64,000 bases of DNA from Propionibacteriaceae bacterium (lineage in GTDB: Bacteria; Actinomycetota; Actinomycetes; Propionibacteriales; Propionibacteriaceae). Shown here one piece after another: positions 32,821 through 41,551 of this stretch. The stretch is taken from the NCBI GenBank assembly GCA_031265875.1, contig JAISCA010000031.1, positions 62,001 through 126,000 of the forward strand, given 5' to 3'. Position 1 is the first letter of the stretch; each line of letters opens with the position of its first letter. The notes under the pieces are model-generated. The model was not told where the DNA came from and searched no databases. It saw only the letters and a program-made list of their open reading frames with translations. A program made the position numbers and the translations under genes.

Positions 32821-33544
32821 GGGCGCCAGGCTGACCTCTGAACAACTCGAGGAGCTGCGTGAATTCGACAGCCCGACGGTCTGGAACGCCCTGGAAGGCT
32901 TCGGGCTCAGCTCTAACACGACCGGCTTCTCGTATCCCGGCCTCGAGCTCAGAACCCCGTCGGCGCGGCCGATGGTGGGCTACGCCGCCACGGCCAAGGT
33001 GGCCGGCTGGACCAAGGCCGAGCCCGAGCAGAAGGACCTCATGTTCGCCTTCTTCGAGGCCATCCGGGCCATCGACGGGCCGGCCGTGGCCGTCGTCCAA
33101 GACACGGACGCCCGGCCCATCGGCTCGTTCTGGGGCGAGGTCCAGGCCACCACCTGTCAGGCCCTCGGCGCGGTCGGCACACTGACCCAGGGCGGCGTGC
33201 GTGACCTCAACGAGGTCGGCCCGCTCGGGTTCTACCTCTTCTCCACCGAGCTGATGGTGGCCCGGGCGGATTCGCACGTCACCGAGGTGGGGTCGCCGGT
33301 CACGGTCAGCGGTCTCGTGATCGCCCCGGGCGACCTGATCCACGCCGACGTCCACGGCGCCGTCGTCATCCCGGCGGAGGCGGCGCCCGACTTGGCGGCC
33401 GCCTGCCGCCGCGTGACCGAGGCCGAGCTGTCCGTCCTGGAGCCGGCCCGGGCGGCCATCGCCGCCGGGGTCCGTCCTCAGGTGGCGGAGATCCGGGCCT
33501 GGCGGGCCGAGCTGGCGCAGCGTCGGCCAGTGCGACCAACATAG
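32813..33544 (+). CDS. RraA-like aldolase family protein (HMG/CHA aldolase type)
   Basis: 243 residues. The conserved core FWGEVQATTCQALGAVGTL, followed by TQGGVRDLNEV, matches the RraA/4-hydroxy-4-methyl-2-oxoglutarate aldolase fold; Arg and Asp in GVRD are the metal and substrate residues. PGDLIHADVHGAVVIP is the usual C-terminal signature. The context of oxo-acid enzymes favours an aldolase or oxaloacetate-decarboxylase activity over RNase E inhibition. The start overlaps the AtuA-like stop. Confidence 0.87.
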   Translation: MSKGARLTSEQLEELREFDSPTVWNALEGFGLSSNTTGFSYPGLELRTPSARPMVGYAATAKVAGWTKAEPEQKDLMFAFFEAIRAIDGPAVAVVQDTDARPIGSFWGEVQATTCQALGAVGTLTQGGVRDLNEVGPLGFYLFSTELMVARADSHVTEVGSPVTVSGLVIAPGDLIHADVHGAVVIPAEAAPDLAAACRRVTEAELSVLEPARAAIAAGVRPQVAEIRAWRAELAQRRPVRPT

Positions 33545-33590
33545 AGTAATACATATATTACTTATAGAAATAATAGTAATTCACATATCA
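33540..33590 (+). promoter_or_regulatory. LysR-type two-part operator, site 3
   Basis: Degenerate dyad CATAG-N8-ATATA at 33540-33557, 15 nt, then ATAGTAATTCACATATCA at 33573-33590; 51 bp upstream of the DUF4387 gene. Overlaps a further palindrome GTAATA-CATA-TATTAC (33546-33561). Confidence 0.7.
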
Positions 33591-33641
33591 TGACCGCGCC
33601 TATAGCGTGGTCGCAGCCACATCGAACAAAGGGGTTTCCCG

Positions 33642-33947
33642 ATGGCCACGGTCGAAGAACTGGCCCGCTACGTCCGCTCGAAGAACGCCGGCCCGTTCTG
33701 GGTCACGCTGGAGATCTTCTGCGACGACGACGCGGCCTACGAACAGATCAAACACTCCCCCAACCTGACCAAGCGGAAGGTGGCCGAGCTGTACGGGGCC
33801 GACCCGGCCCTGGTCAAACAGTTCGCCCTGGACGACCTCAGAGTGGTCAAGTTCAGCTACCCCAGGCCCCAGCCGTCCGGGCACCGGGCCGAGAACGACA
33901 TGCACTCCGGCCAGCAATACATCAAGCTGGCCGAAGTCGAGATCTGA
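33642..33947 (+). CDS. DUF4387 protein
   Basis: 101 residues, the normal length for this family. RSKNAGPFWVTLEIFCDD near 12-29 and RPQPSGHRAENDMHSGQQY near the C-terminus are its conserved parts. DUF4387 genes frequently accompany AtuA-like genes, and fusions or adjacent pairs suggest a complex; the activity is unknown. It has its own operator (site 3), though the RraA-like gene ends only 97 bp upstream. Confidence 0.87.
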   Translation: MATVEELARYVRSKNAGPFWVTLEIFCDDDAAYEQIKHSPNLTKRKVAELYGADPALVKQFALDDLRVVKFSYPRPQPSGHRAENDMHSGQQYIKLAEVEI

Positions 33948-33958
33948 ACAGGTCTTAA

Positions 33959-34038
33959 CACGATTGAGGCGAACGTCAAGCGTTCACGCTCGTAAGAGAG
34001 CCGATTGAGTGTTTGAGGCTCGCCCGAGCCGAGACACA
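33959..34038 (+). repeat. Dispersed repeat DR2, copy 1
   Basis: CACGATTGAGGCGAACGTCA, then AGCG-TTCA-CGCT hairpin, GTAAGAGAGCCGATTGAGTG and GAGGCTCGCCCGAGCCGAGA. CGATTGAG occurs twice within the unit. It lies between the DUF4387 and CitMHS genes; two further copies are at 49112-49230. Confidence 0.7.
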
Positions 34039-34074
34039 GCCCGTCCACCAGAGGTCCAGATTCAAGGAGGAGTC

Positions 34075-35376
34075 GTGGAGACCATCACCAACTACCAGCT
34101 CATCGTCGGCGTCGTCATGATCGTGGTCTTCATGACCGCGATCCTGAGCCGGAAGATGAGCGCCCTGACCGCGCTGATCACGATTCCGCTGATCTTCGGC
34201 TTCATCGCCGGCTTCGGTACGAGCACCCTTGAATTCGCTTGGTCCGGCATCGAGTCGGTCGGGCCGACCGTGGCCATGCTGGTGTTCGCCATCACCTACT
34301 TCGGGGTCATGCTGGCGACCGGCCTGTTCGACCCTCTGACCGGGTTCGTGCTCAAGTTCATGAAGGGCGATCCGCTGCGCGTCCTGGTCGGCACGGCGAT
34401 CATGTCGAGCCTGTTGTCGCTCGACGGCGACGGCACCACCACGATCATGATCATGGTGGCCGCGCTGCTGCCGGTCTACAACAAGCTGGGCATCAGCCGG
34501 GTCTGGCTGGCCATCTTCATCATCATGCCGAACGGCGCGATCAACCTGATGCCCTGGGGCGGGCCGACCGCCCGGCTGTTGGCCGTCCTGCCCATCGACT
34601 CCGGCGCCCTCCTGCTCCGGCTCCTGCCCATGATCCTGATCGGCGTGCTGGTCTCGATCTCCATCGCCTTCTTCGTCGGTCTGAAAGAGCGCAAGCGCCT
34701 CGGCATCACCGACATCGAGTTCTCGGCCCAGGCCCGGCAGCTGACCGAGGACGAGACCGCGCTGCGCCGGCCCAAGCTGGCCTGGTTCAACCTCGTGCTC
34801 ACGCTGCTCGTCCTCATCGCCATCATCGCCGTCGGCATCCCCGGCCCGCTGGTCTTCCCCTTCGGCATCGCCATCGCGTTGATCGTCAACTACCGCGATC
34901 TGAAGCTGGAGCGCAAAGCGCTGGAGACCGTGGCCGACGCCCTGGTCCATGTCGTACTCATGATCCTCGGCGCCGGCATCTTGCTCGGCATCCTCGACGC
35001 CTCGGGCCTGGCCGCCCGCATGGCCGAGGTCATCATCTCCGTCGTCCCGGCCAGCTGGGGCGGCGTCTTCACCTTCATCCTGGCCCTGGTGGCGGCCCCG
35101 CTGGTCTGGATCATGAACAACGACGCCTTCTACTTCGGCGCCTTCCCGATCCTGGCCGAGACCGCCAGTCTGTACGGCTTCTCCGACATGCAGATCGCCA
35201 TCTCGTCCTTGGCCGGCCAGTCGCTGCGCGGCTTCAGCCCGGTCATCCCATCGCTCTACTTCATGGCGGCCTACCTCAAGATCGAGTTCAGTGACTACCA
35301 GAAGAAGATCATCCTGCCCTGTTGCATCGCCTTCGTCGGCAGCCTGATCGCCGCAGCCCTCGTAGGAGCGTTCTAG
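34075..35376 (+). CDS. CitMHS-family carboxylate transporter
   Basis: 433 residues with about 11 hydrophobic segments. LIVGVVMIVVFMTAILSRKM at the N-terminus, SSLLSLDGDGTTTIMIMVAA near 105 and NGAINLMPWGGPTARLLAVL near 142 are the CitMHS signatures. Members import citrate or other metal-chelated carboxylates with protons. GTG 34075 is preceded by AAGGAGG. The gene completes the 30-35 kb catabolic cluster and presumably imports its substrate. Its stop codon TAG lies inside the start of repeat copy C. Confidence 0.9.
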   Translation: METITNYQLIVGVVMIVVFMTAILSRKMSALTALITIPLIFGFIAGFGTSTLEFAWSGIESVGPTVAMLVFAITYFGVMLATGLFDPLTGFVLKFMKGDPLRVLVGTAIMSSLLSLDGDGTTTIMIMVAALLPVYNKLGISRVWLAIFIIMPNGAINLMPWGGPTARLLAVLPIDSGALLLRLLPMILIGVLVSISIAFFVGLKERKRLGITDIEFSAQARQLTEDETALRRPKLAWFNLVLTLLVLIAIIAVGIPGPLVFPFGIAIALIVNYRDLKLERKALETVADALVHVVLMILGAGILLGILDASGLAARMAEVIISVVPASWGGVFTFILALVAAPLVWIMNNDAFYFGAFPILAETASLYGFSDMQIAISSLAGQSLRGFSPVIPSLYFMAAYLKIEFSDYQKKIILPCCIAFVGSLIAAALVGAF

Positions 35377-35495
35377 AAGCCCCAAAAAGTGTCCTCCCTC
35401 CGCTGCGCTCCGGTCCGGTACTTTTCTTAGGACCCCGAGACTCACCCCGAGGGAGAAACCGAGACTTGGCTCATTCGTCAAAGTTTCAGAGACCT
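35373..35495 (+). repeat. Dispersed CTAG-bounded repeat, copy C
   Basis: Starts with the CTAG that contains the transporter stop codon. Its central hairpin region is longer than in other copies (extra bases around 35445-35465) and the far end lacks the terminal CTAG. Confidence 0.82.
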
Positions 35496-35501
35496 AATGA
35501 C

Positions 35502-36404
35502 CTAAATCTTGAGCCGGGCCCGTGTCACCTGGATGAACTCGCGCAGCAGTTCGGGGTAGTAGGTATGGCGGCGGTGGTAGATGACCGTGTGGCGATAATG
35601 GGCCTGCGGCAGCGACAGCATCCGGACCGGGCTGTCCACCGGCGCCATGCGGCTGTACGGCAGGATCGTGAACGCCATCGCCGCCTCGACCAAGCGCAGG
35701 CAGGTCTGCCAACTGTCGGTCTCGAGGATGACGCGCGGGTTGACCCCGGCCTCGCTGAAAGCCGTGTCCTGGAGGCTACGCAGGTTGTGGCCCCGCTTCA
35801 TCAGCACGAAGGGCTGGTCGGCCACCTCGTTCAGGTCGATGACGGGGAACTGACGCCTCTTCAGCCGCTTCGCCCGGGCCGGCCCGAAACCGAGCGGAGC
35901 CATCAGGGAGACCTCCTCGTCGGACAAGACGATGCTGTCGACGTTCGGGTACTCCTTGATCTCGGAACAGATGATGACGTCCAGGGTGCCCTTGACCAGG
36001 CGGTCCTCCAGGACCGCTTTGGGCTCCTCGACCAGGTTGAAGCGGGCCTTGGGATAGCGCTGCCCCATGACCGGCAGCACGACGGGGATGATGAAGGGCG
36101 ACTGTTGGGGGCCGCAGCCGATGTTCAGGAAGCCGGTCTTGGGATCGCGCAACTCGTCGATGTCGTGACGTAGCTCGTTGTACGCGCCCAGGATCCGTTC
36201 GGCGCACTCGACGTACTTCTGGCCGGCCAAGGTCAGGGCCAGCGGAGAGACGCTCCGGTCGAACAGCTTCGTGCCCATGTCCCTCTCGACGCTGGCCAAC
36301 AGGGCCGAGAGCGACGGCTGGCTGATGAACAGGTTGGCCGCGGCGGCCGTCACGCTGCCCTCTTTGGCGATCTCCAGGATGTACTGCAACTGCCGGATGT
36401 TCAT
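35502..36404 (-). CDS. LysR-family transcriptional regulator
   Basis: 300 residues. The N-terminal helix-turn-helix MNIRQLQYILEIAKEGSVTA, then ANLFISQPSLSALLASVE is classical LysR; the C-terminal periplasmic-binding-like domain would sense a pathway intermediate. ATG 36404 is chosen for the GGGAGG seven bases upstream. Site 4 of the shared operator lies 23 bp upstream of this start. It is convergent with the catabolic cluster and is the obvious candidate activator of sites 1-3. Confidence 0.9.
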   Translation of the reverse strand: MNIRQLQYILEIAKEGSVTAAAANLFISQPSLSALLASVERDMGTKLFDRSVSPLALTLAGQKYVECAERILGAYNELRHDIDELRDPKTGFLNIGCGPQQSPFIIPVVLPVMGQRYPKARFNLVEEPKAVLEDRLVKGTLDVIICSEIKEYPNVDSIVLSDEEVSLMAPLGFGPARAKRLKRRQFPVIDLNEVADQPFVLMKRGHNLRSLQDTAFSEAGVNPRVILETDSWQTCLRLVEAAMAFTILPYSRMAPVDSPVRMLSLPQAHYRHTVIYHRRHTYYPELLREFIQVTRARLKI

Positions 36405-36426
36405 TGACCGACCTCCCACCGAACGC

Positions 36427-36477
36427 CATAGGCGTCTTCCTATGACACCAATACGATGAATAGTAGTTCACATATCA
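36427..36477 (+). promoter_or_regulatory. LysR-type two-part operator, site 4
   Basis: The most perfect dyad, CATAGG-N6-CCTATG at 36427-36444, 15 nt, then ATAGTAGTTCACATATCA at 36460-36477. It is oriented away from the LysR gene, as expected for autoregulation, but no gene on the plus strand follows it; 36478-36670 appears empty apart from a DR3 copy. Confidence 0.78.
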
Positions 36478-36565
36478 CCACCCGTCCATGGGCTGAATCG
36501 CCCGGCGCCGCCGTCGACCTCGCCCCGAACCGCCCATCGGCCGGCCCCATCAATCGCCGAACGTG

Positions 36566-36602
36566 CAGTCACGTACGCCGACCCGCCGAAACAAGGGGCG
36601 TA
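36566..36602 (+). repeat. Intergenic repeat DR3, copy 3
   Basis: GTCACGTACGCCGACCCGCC, then GAAACAAGGGGCG; a diverged copy in the gap between the LysR operator and the ABC exporter genes. Confidence 0.5.
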
Positions 36603-36670
36603 ATCGCGTCGCTCGCGCGACCGACTTCGGCCGACCGAGCGGTCGCGACGTCAAATCGGGCTCCGCCCCC

Positions 36671-38326
36671 TCAAGCCAAGAGGTCCCGGCGCGCATAGGC
36701 TTGCCGCGCCGCCCCGACCAGGACCAGCGCCACCCCCAGGAGGATCACGACCGGAGCGGCGGAGACGTCGGCGGCGGGTGAGAGCGGCAGCGCGCTGAAC
36801 GGCGAGAGATAGCGCGTCCAATCCGGCCAGCCCAGTCCCTGGCCCAGGATGGCGTGGAAGAAGGCGTATCCCACCGGAACCCAACTGAGGGCCGCGTATC
36901 TCGGGCAAGCCGCGATCAGGAAGGCGGCCAGCGCCACCGTGACGATCAGCGCCGGGAAAGCCCGCGCCATGGCGGCGGCCACACCGATGGCGACAGTCAG
37001 GTCGACCGCCCGGCTGGCCCAGACCGCCAACCCGAAGGCGATCCCCACCGCGGTCGCGGCTAGCAGCGCGACGGCCGCGACGGTGAACGCGGTCAGGCCC
37101 AACAGCCGGCCGCGCCGTACGGGCTCCGCCAACAGCAGCGCGCTCCGGCCGGCCAACTCGTCAGACCGCAGCGAGCCCAGCGCCGAGATCGCGTAAGCCG
37201 CCATGAAGAGACCCGCGTAGAGGGTGACCAAAGCGCTGAAGGCCTCGACCACAGCGTCCACCCCAGCGTCGCCGCTCACCCCCAACAGACGGCCGATCGA
37301 CGGGTTGTCCAGGATGTAACCCCGCAATGAGCCCACCGCCGGACCCATCGCGAGCACCAGCGTCAGCCCGCCCAGACCCCAGCCCAGCGCCGCGCCCCGC
37401 GTGCGCCGCCACACCAGGGCGGCAATGCCGATCCGGCGACTCTCGGCTCCGGGGGAACCGACCCGCTGGGCCAGCAGCCCTTCGCCCTGGTCCCGTCGAG
37501 CCGCTAGGAACCAGGCGACCGCGCCTGTGGCCAGGGCGAACGCTAGGGGGATGAGAAGCGGCCACCACCTTATGTCCACGAACAGACGCATCCGGTTGGC
37601 CCAGCCCAAGGGTGAGAGCCAGCTCAACCACCAGACGGCGTCGCCCTGGACGGTGGCCGTGTCGCCCGCCGCACGTAAGAGGAACGACGCGGCCAGCGCC
37701 GCCGCGGCCAGCCCGGCCGCGCCGCGCCCCGTGCCCGCGACCTGCGCCGCCACCGCCGCCAGGCCGACGAAGGCCAGCCCGGTCGCGGCCACGGCCAACC
37801 CCAGGGCCAGGGAATCGATCGTTCTGAGATCTGGGTAGAGCAGGCAACCCAGTCCCACCACCAGGCCTATCGCCGTGACCTCCGCCGCCACGACTCCCAG
37901 CGCCGCGGCGAGCGGGGCCTGACGCCCCACCGCGGTCGCGCCCACCAGCTCCAGCCGCCCCTCCTCTTCCTCGTGCCGGGTGGCGTGGACCAGCAGCAGG
38001 ATCGCCGCCAGGGCGGCCACGACGTCCAGGTACAGCAGCAGCTCGTTCGCGACCATCGCGCCGGTGGTGTAGTGGGCCAAGCCGTAGCCCGGACCGCCGA
38101 AGACGGTGCCGGTGGGCGTCGCCATGACGGCCGCCCGGGCCTGGGCGCTGGCACTCGTCTCGAATGTCCCGGTGTACGCGCTCATGGCCGGCAGCGTCAC
38201 CGCCGGCACCGCCACCAGCCAGATCGCCAGCCGCAGGCGATCTCGGCGCAGAATGCCGCGGGCCAACTGCCAGCACCCCGTGACCGACCCCCAGGAAGCG
38301 TCCCCGCTTCCGCCACCGGCCGTCAC
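36671..38326 (-). CDS. ABC-2 type exporter permease (two fused six-helix halves)
   Basis: 551 residues with roughly 12 hydrophobic helices in two similar halves, the second beginning around [37 protein letters not shown] near residue 100 and its counterpart in the second half ([20 protein letters not shown]) are the conserved cytoplasmic loops of this actinobacterial exporter type. GTG 38326 overlaps the ATPase stop as GTGA. Forms an efflux complex with the ATPase; gene order TetR-ATPase-permease suggests drug or antibiotic export induced by its substrate. Confidence 0.85.
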   Translation of the reverse strand: MTAGGGSGDASWGSVTGCWQLARGILRRDRLRLAIWLVAVPAVTLPAMSAYTGTFETSASAQARAAVMATPTGTVFGGPGYGLAHYTTGAMVANELLLYLDVVAALAAILLLVHATRHEEEEGRLELVGATAVGRQAPLAAALGVVAAEVTAIGLVVGLGCLLYPDLRTIDSLALGLAVAATGLAFVGLAAVAAQVAGTGRGAAGLAAAALAASFLLRAAGDTATVQGDAVWWLSWLSPLGWANRMRLFVDIRWWPLLIPLAFALATGAVAWFLAARRDQGEGLLAQRVGSPGAESRRIGIAALVWRRTRGAALGWGLGGLTLVLAMGPAVGSLRGYILDNPSIGRLLGVSGDAGVDAVVEAFSALVTLYAGLFMAAYAISALGSLRSDELAGRSALLLAEPVRRGRLLGLTAFTVAAVALLAATAVGIAFGLAVWASRAVDLTVAIGVAAAMARAFPALIVTVALAAFLIAACPRYAALSWVPVGYAFFHAILGQGLGWPDWTRYLSPFSALPLSPAADVSAAPVVILLGVALVLVGAARQAYARRDLLA

Positions 38327-39282
38327 GCCGACCCCCTTGCCCCGCTCCGAGCCGAGACGGCCTGAGCGAGCCCGTCGGCTGCGACGCCGTCGGCGTAATG
38401 GGACAAGAACAGCTGTTCTAAGGAGGGCGGACCGCAGGTCAGGCTTTCGACGCCCGCTTGGACTAGTTCCGCCATGACCCGCTCCAGGACGCCGTGGTCG
38501 CAGGCGAAGCGGACCTGGCCGGCCTCTTCCACCAAAGCATGCACGCCCGGCAGGGCCGCCAGCCCGGGGGCCGGGCCGCGCAGCCGCGCTTCGACCTGAG
38601 AGCGAGCGAGGTGGCGCAGGTCGGCCAGGCTTCCGGACTCGACGGTACGGCCGGCGCGGATGATGGTCACCGTGTCGCAGGTCTCCTCCACCTCGGCCAG
38701 GATGTGGCTGGACAGCAGCACGGTGCCGCCGGCGGCCTTGATCTCCGTCAGGCATTCGGTGAACACCGCCTCCATCAGCGGGTCGAGGCCGGAGGTCGGC
38801 TCGTCCAAGAGGTACAGCTCGGCCGGGCTGGCCAGGGCGGCGATCAGGGCGACTTTCTGGCGGTTGCCTTTGGAATAAGTCCGGTTCTTGCGGGTCGGAT
38901 CCAGCTCGAAGCGGTCGATCAGCTGGGCGCGCTTGGCCTGATCGAGACCCCCGTGGAGGGAACCCAGGAAGTCGATGGTCTCGCCGCCGGTGAGAGTGGG
39001 CCACAGGCTGACGTCGCCTGGGACATAAGCCAGGCGCTGGTGCAGCTCAGTGGCCTGGGCCCACGGGTCCAGGCCCAGGACCTCGACGGAGCCGGACGGT
39101 TGGTCGGCCCGGATCAAGCCCAACAAGATACGGATCGTGGTGGACTTGCCGGCGCCGTTCGGCCCCAGGAAACCCGCCACTTCGCCCCGTTCGACCTGGA
39201 GGTCCAAGCCGTCCAGCGCCTTGACCGCGCCGAAGGCCTTGCGCAGCGTCTGGACGCGGATCGCGTCGATCTGGTCGCTCAT
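38323..39282 (-). CDS. ABC exporter ATP-binding protein
   Basis: 319 residues. Walker [10 protein letters not shown] near 40-48; Q-loop region [15 protein letters not shown]; signature [15 protein letters not shown] (a variant of LSGGQ); Walker [14 protein letters not shown]; switch His in [12 protein letters not shown]. The C-terminal 100 residues are the extension usual for DrrA-type exporters. ATG 39282 overlaps the TetR stop (ATGA). Powers the permease encoded downstream. Confidence 0.92.
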   Translation of the reverse strand: MSDQIDAIRVQTLRKAFGAVKALDGLDLQVERGEVAGFLGPNGAGKSTTIRILLGLIRADQPSGSVEVLGLDPWAQATELHQRLAYVPGDVSLWPTLTGGETIDFLGSLHGGLDQAKRAQLIDRFELDPTRKNRTYSKGNRQKVALIAALASPAELYLLDEPTSGLDPLMEAVFTECLTEIKAAGGTVLLSSHILAEVEETCDTVTIIRAGRTVESGSLADLRHLARSQVEARLRGPAPGLAALPGVHALVEEAGQVRFACDHGVLERVMAELVQAGVESLTCGPPSLEQLFLSHYADGVAADGLAQAVSARSGARGSA

Positions 39283-40001
39283 CGGGTGTCCTCCGTCTGT
39301 GCTCGTTCCTCCGCTGCGGTCCGCTCCGGCTCGGTCTCGGGCGCGGTCCGCGACGCCAGGTAGGCGTCCAAGGCGGCGCTGTCGGTGAACAGGCCGTCCG
39401 TGCAAAGTTCGAGGGTGGGCAGGGTGAGGTCGGCCAGGACGGCGGCGATCGCCGCTGGGCTGCCCGGTTCCGCCTCGGGATGGGGCAGAGCGTGCCAAAC
39501 CACCAGCGCGCCGATCCCGCTGTAGGTCAGGTAGCGCGCCATGGCCTCCAGGTCGCGCGGTCGCCGCATGGCGCCGGCTGCGACGCCCCGCTGGAGCAGC
39601 TCGACGGCGACTTCCGTCATGAGGTCGACGAATTGGGCGGCCACAGCTCCTCCCGCCCCCACCGAGCGCAGCACGTAAGAGAGCAGGTAGCCGTAGGCAT
39701 CGGCCTGGGCCAGTTGGTCGAGCAGGTTGGCCTGTGCCTGTTCCGGCGGCTGGGCCACGGTGATCGTCTTGACCTCGAGCATGATCCGGCCCACCTGGCG
39801 GTCGCATTCCTCCTTGAGGGCCGCCTTAGAACCGAAGTGGTGGATGACCAGAGACGGGGACACGCCCGCCGCCTGCGCGATTCGCCGCACCGTGACCCCG
39901 AACCCCTCAGCGGCGAACAGGGCCACCGCGGCTTCGCGGATACGGGCCCGGCCGGTCAGGTCCGGCTGGCCCGCGTCGGTATCAGGTTCTACTGAACGCA
40001 T
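39279..40001 (-). CDS. TetR-family transcriptional regulator
   Basis: 240 residues. [23 protein letters not shown], then [20 protein letters not shown]; the C-terminal ligand domain is unassigned. ATG 40001 fits the domain start. It is first in an operon with the ABC exporter and probably represses it until the exported compound binds. An imperfect inverted repeat (TGTACAAGT with ACTACTGCACA) lies just upstream at about 40000-40026. Confidence 0.88.
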   Translation of the reverse strand: MRSVEPDTDAGQPDLTGRARIREAAVALFAAEGFGVTVRRIAQAAGVSPSLVIHHFGSKAALKEECDRQVGRIMLEVKTITVAQPPEQAQANLLDQLAQADAYGYLLSYVLRSVGAGGAVAAQFVDLMTEVAVELLQRGVAAGAMRRPRDLEAMARYLTYSGIGALVVWHALPHPEAEPGSPAAIAAVLADLTLPTLELCTDGLFTDSAALDAYLASRTAPETEPERTAAEERAQTEDTR

Positions 40002-40058
40002 GTGCAGTAGTCTAAACACTTGTACAGCTCAATCTCAAACCAAGGCCGTCCGGCCGCT

Positions 40059-40706
40059 ATGACCCGATCGACCCGACGGCGGCGGCCGAGCGGTAGACGC
40101 TGTTCCCATGACCTGGCCCCCGGCCCCGGTGCTACCCTCGTCCAGCAGCCAGACCAGGCAGGAGGATTCGCCATCGAGGCCACTGATATCACGCAGCACG
40201 CGCCTCTCGACGCCGCCTTCTACGCCCGCGACGTGCTCCAGGTCGCACCCGACCTGCTGGGCAAACTGCTGTGCCGCCGCCACCTAGACGGCCGGGTCGA
40301 GGCCCGCGCCATCACCGAGGTCGAGGCCTACCGCGGCGAGGAGGACTCCGCCTGCCACGCCCGCGCCGGCCGCACCCGCCGCACCGCCGTGATGTACCGA
40401 CCCGGCGGCGTCGCCTACGTCTACCTCTGCTACGGCGTCCACCACCTGCTCAACGTGGTCACCGGTCCACCCGACCGGCCCCAGGCCGCCCTCATCCGTG
40501 GCCTCGAGGGAACCACAGGCCCGGGCCGCCTGACCAAGGCCCTCGACGTCGACCTGGCCTTCAACGGCGCCTCCCTATTGGGCGACGGCGACCTCTGGCT
40601 GGCCGACGCCGCCCCACCCGCCCACATCAGCAGCGGCCCCCGGGTCGGCATAGGCTACGCCACCCCCGAGGACCAAGCCCGCCCCTGGCGCTTCTGGACT
40701 AGTTGA
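40059..40706 (+). CDS. DNA-3-methyladenine glycosylase, AAG/MPG family
   Basis: 215 residues as drawn. Family motifs: ARDVLQVAPDLLGKLL, ARAITEVEAYRGEEDSACHA (Glu is the catalytic base), GGVAYVYLCYGVHHLLNVVT and GPGRLTKALD. Excises alkylated purines from DNA. The start is uncertain. ATG 40059 gives an Arg-rich extension of about 38 residues. The conserved protein starts near 40173, where AGGAGG stands seven bases before an ATC codon in the same frame. Either ATC serves as a rare start or the native ATG was mutated. Confidence 0.82.
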   Translation: MTRSTRRRRPSGRRCSHDLAPGPGATLVQQPDQAGGFAIEATDITQHAPLDAAFYARDVLQVAPDLLGKLLCRRHLDGRVEARAITEVEAYRGEEDSACHARAGRTRRTAVMYRPGGVAYVYLCYGVHHLLNVVTGPPDRPQAALIRGLEGTTGPGRLTKALDVDLAFNGASLLGDGDLWLADAAPPAHISSGPRVGIGYATPEDQARPWRFWTS

Positions 40707-40790
40707 GGCGACCGGAAACCCGACCGCTCTCGCCCTCGCCACCGCTCCAGCCCCACCGGAGCCGCCCGCCCCACCGCCCATCATCGACCG

Positions 40791-40831
40791 GGGGCTTTCG
40801 TACGCCGATCCGCTGGAAGAGTGGTTGAAAG
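40791..40831 (+). repeat. Intergenic repeat DR3, copy 4
   Basis: GGCTTTCGTACGCCGATCCG, then CTGGAAGAGTGGTTGAAAG; same layout as the copies at 8241 and 30064. Confidence 0.55.
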
Positions 40832-40910
40832 CGTCCGGTCGCGGCGTAGTGGTCCGACGCCTTATGGAGTACCCTTAAGTAAGGAATAACATTTTCCGTA
40901 AGGAGTTACC

Positions 40911-41159
40911 GTGCCGACAGCGACCATGACGACTAAGGGCCAGGTCACCGTCCCCGCGTCGGTGCGACGGTCCCTCGGGCTGGAGCCGGGCAGCAAAGTT
41001 CAATTCATCGAATTGCCCGACGGTCGTTGCGAGTTCAAACCCGCTACGACACCGGTGGAGGACCTCAAAGGCTTCTTCGGCCCTTGGTCCGGCCCACCGG
41101 TCAGCCTCGAGGAAATGAACGAAGGAATCGCCCGCGTGGTCGCGGAGGCCAACCGGTGA
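40911..41159 (+). CDS. AbrB/MazE-type antitoxin
   Basis: 82 residues. TMTTKGQVTVPASVRRSLGL near 5-24, then GSKVQFIE is the swapped-hairpin AbrB domain used by VapB antitoxins. The C-terminal part (SGPPVSLEEMNEGIAR) would bind the toxin. GTG 40911 has TAAGGAG upstream; CCTTA-AG-TAAGG at 40873-40884 is a possible operator half-pair. Overlaps the PIN gene by GTGA. Confidence 0.88.
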   Translation: MPTATMTTKGQVTVPASVRRSLGLEPGSKVQFIELPDGRCEFKPATTPVEDLKGFFGPWSGPPVSLEEMNEGIARVVAEANR

Positions 41160-41551
41160 TAGGCCTCGACACGAACGTGCTGGTCCGTTACGCGATCCGA
41201 GACGACGCCGCCCAAGCCCGGATGGCGGACCGCTTGATCGAGGCTTTCACCGCCGACGACCCTGGTCACGTCTCGCATGTGACGCTGATCGAACTGTGGT
41301 GGGTGCTCACCTCCGCCTACGGGCAGGACCGCCTAAGAGTGGCCGCGTTCATCGACCGACTGCTCACCACAGCGACCATCGCCGTGCAATCCCCCGACCT
41401 GGTCCACGCCGCCCTGCGGGCCGTCAACGCCGCCGGAGCCGATTTCGCGGACGCCATGATCGCCGCCACTGACGCCGCCGACGGCTGCGACCGGACCATG
41501 ACCTTCGACCGAAAGGCCGCCCGCCGGGCTGGGATGACCCTGCTGACTTGA
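41156..41551 (+). CDS. VapC-like PIN-domain toxin
   Basis: 131 residues from GTG 41156. GLDTNVLVRYAIRDDAAQA supplies the first Asp, LIELWWVL the Glu, GADFADAMIAATDAADGC and TFDRKAARRAGM the C-terminal acidic residues. RNase toxin paired with the AbrB-type antitoxin just upstream. Confidence 0.9.
   Translation: MIGLDTNVLVRYAIRDDAAQARMADRLIEAFTADDPGHVSHVTLIELWWVLTSAYGQDRLRVAAFIDRLLTTATIAVQSPDLVHAALRAVNAAGADFADAMIAATDAADGCDRTMTFDRKAARRAGMTLLT

Noticed and set aside
37161..38276. Alternative 371-codon frame within the ABC permease gene
   Set aside because: It is a shifted frame of the permease with Gly/Arg-rich low-complexity translation; the true frame has clear membrane helices.
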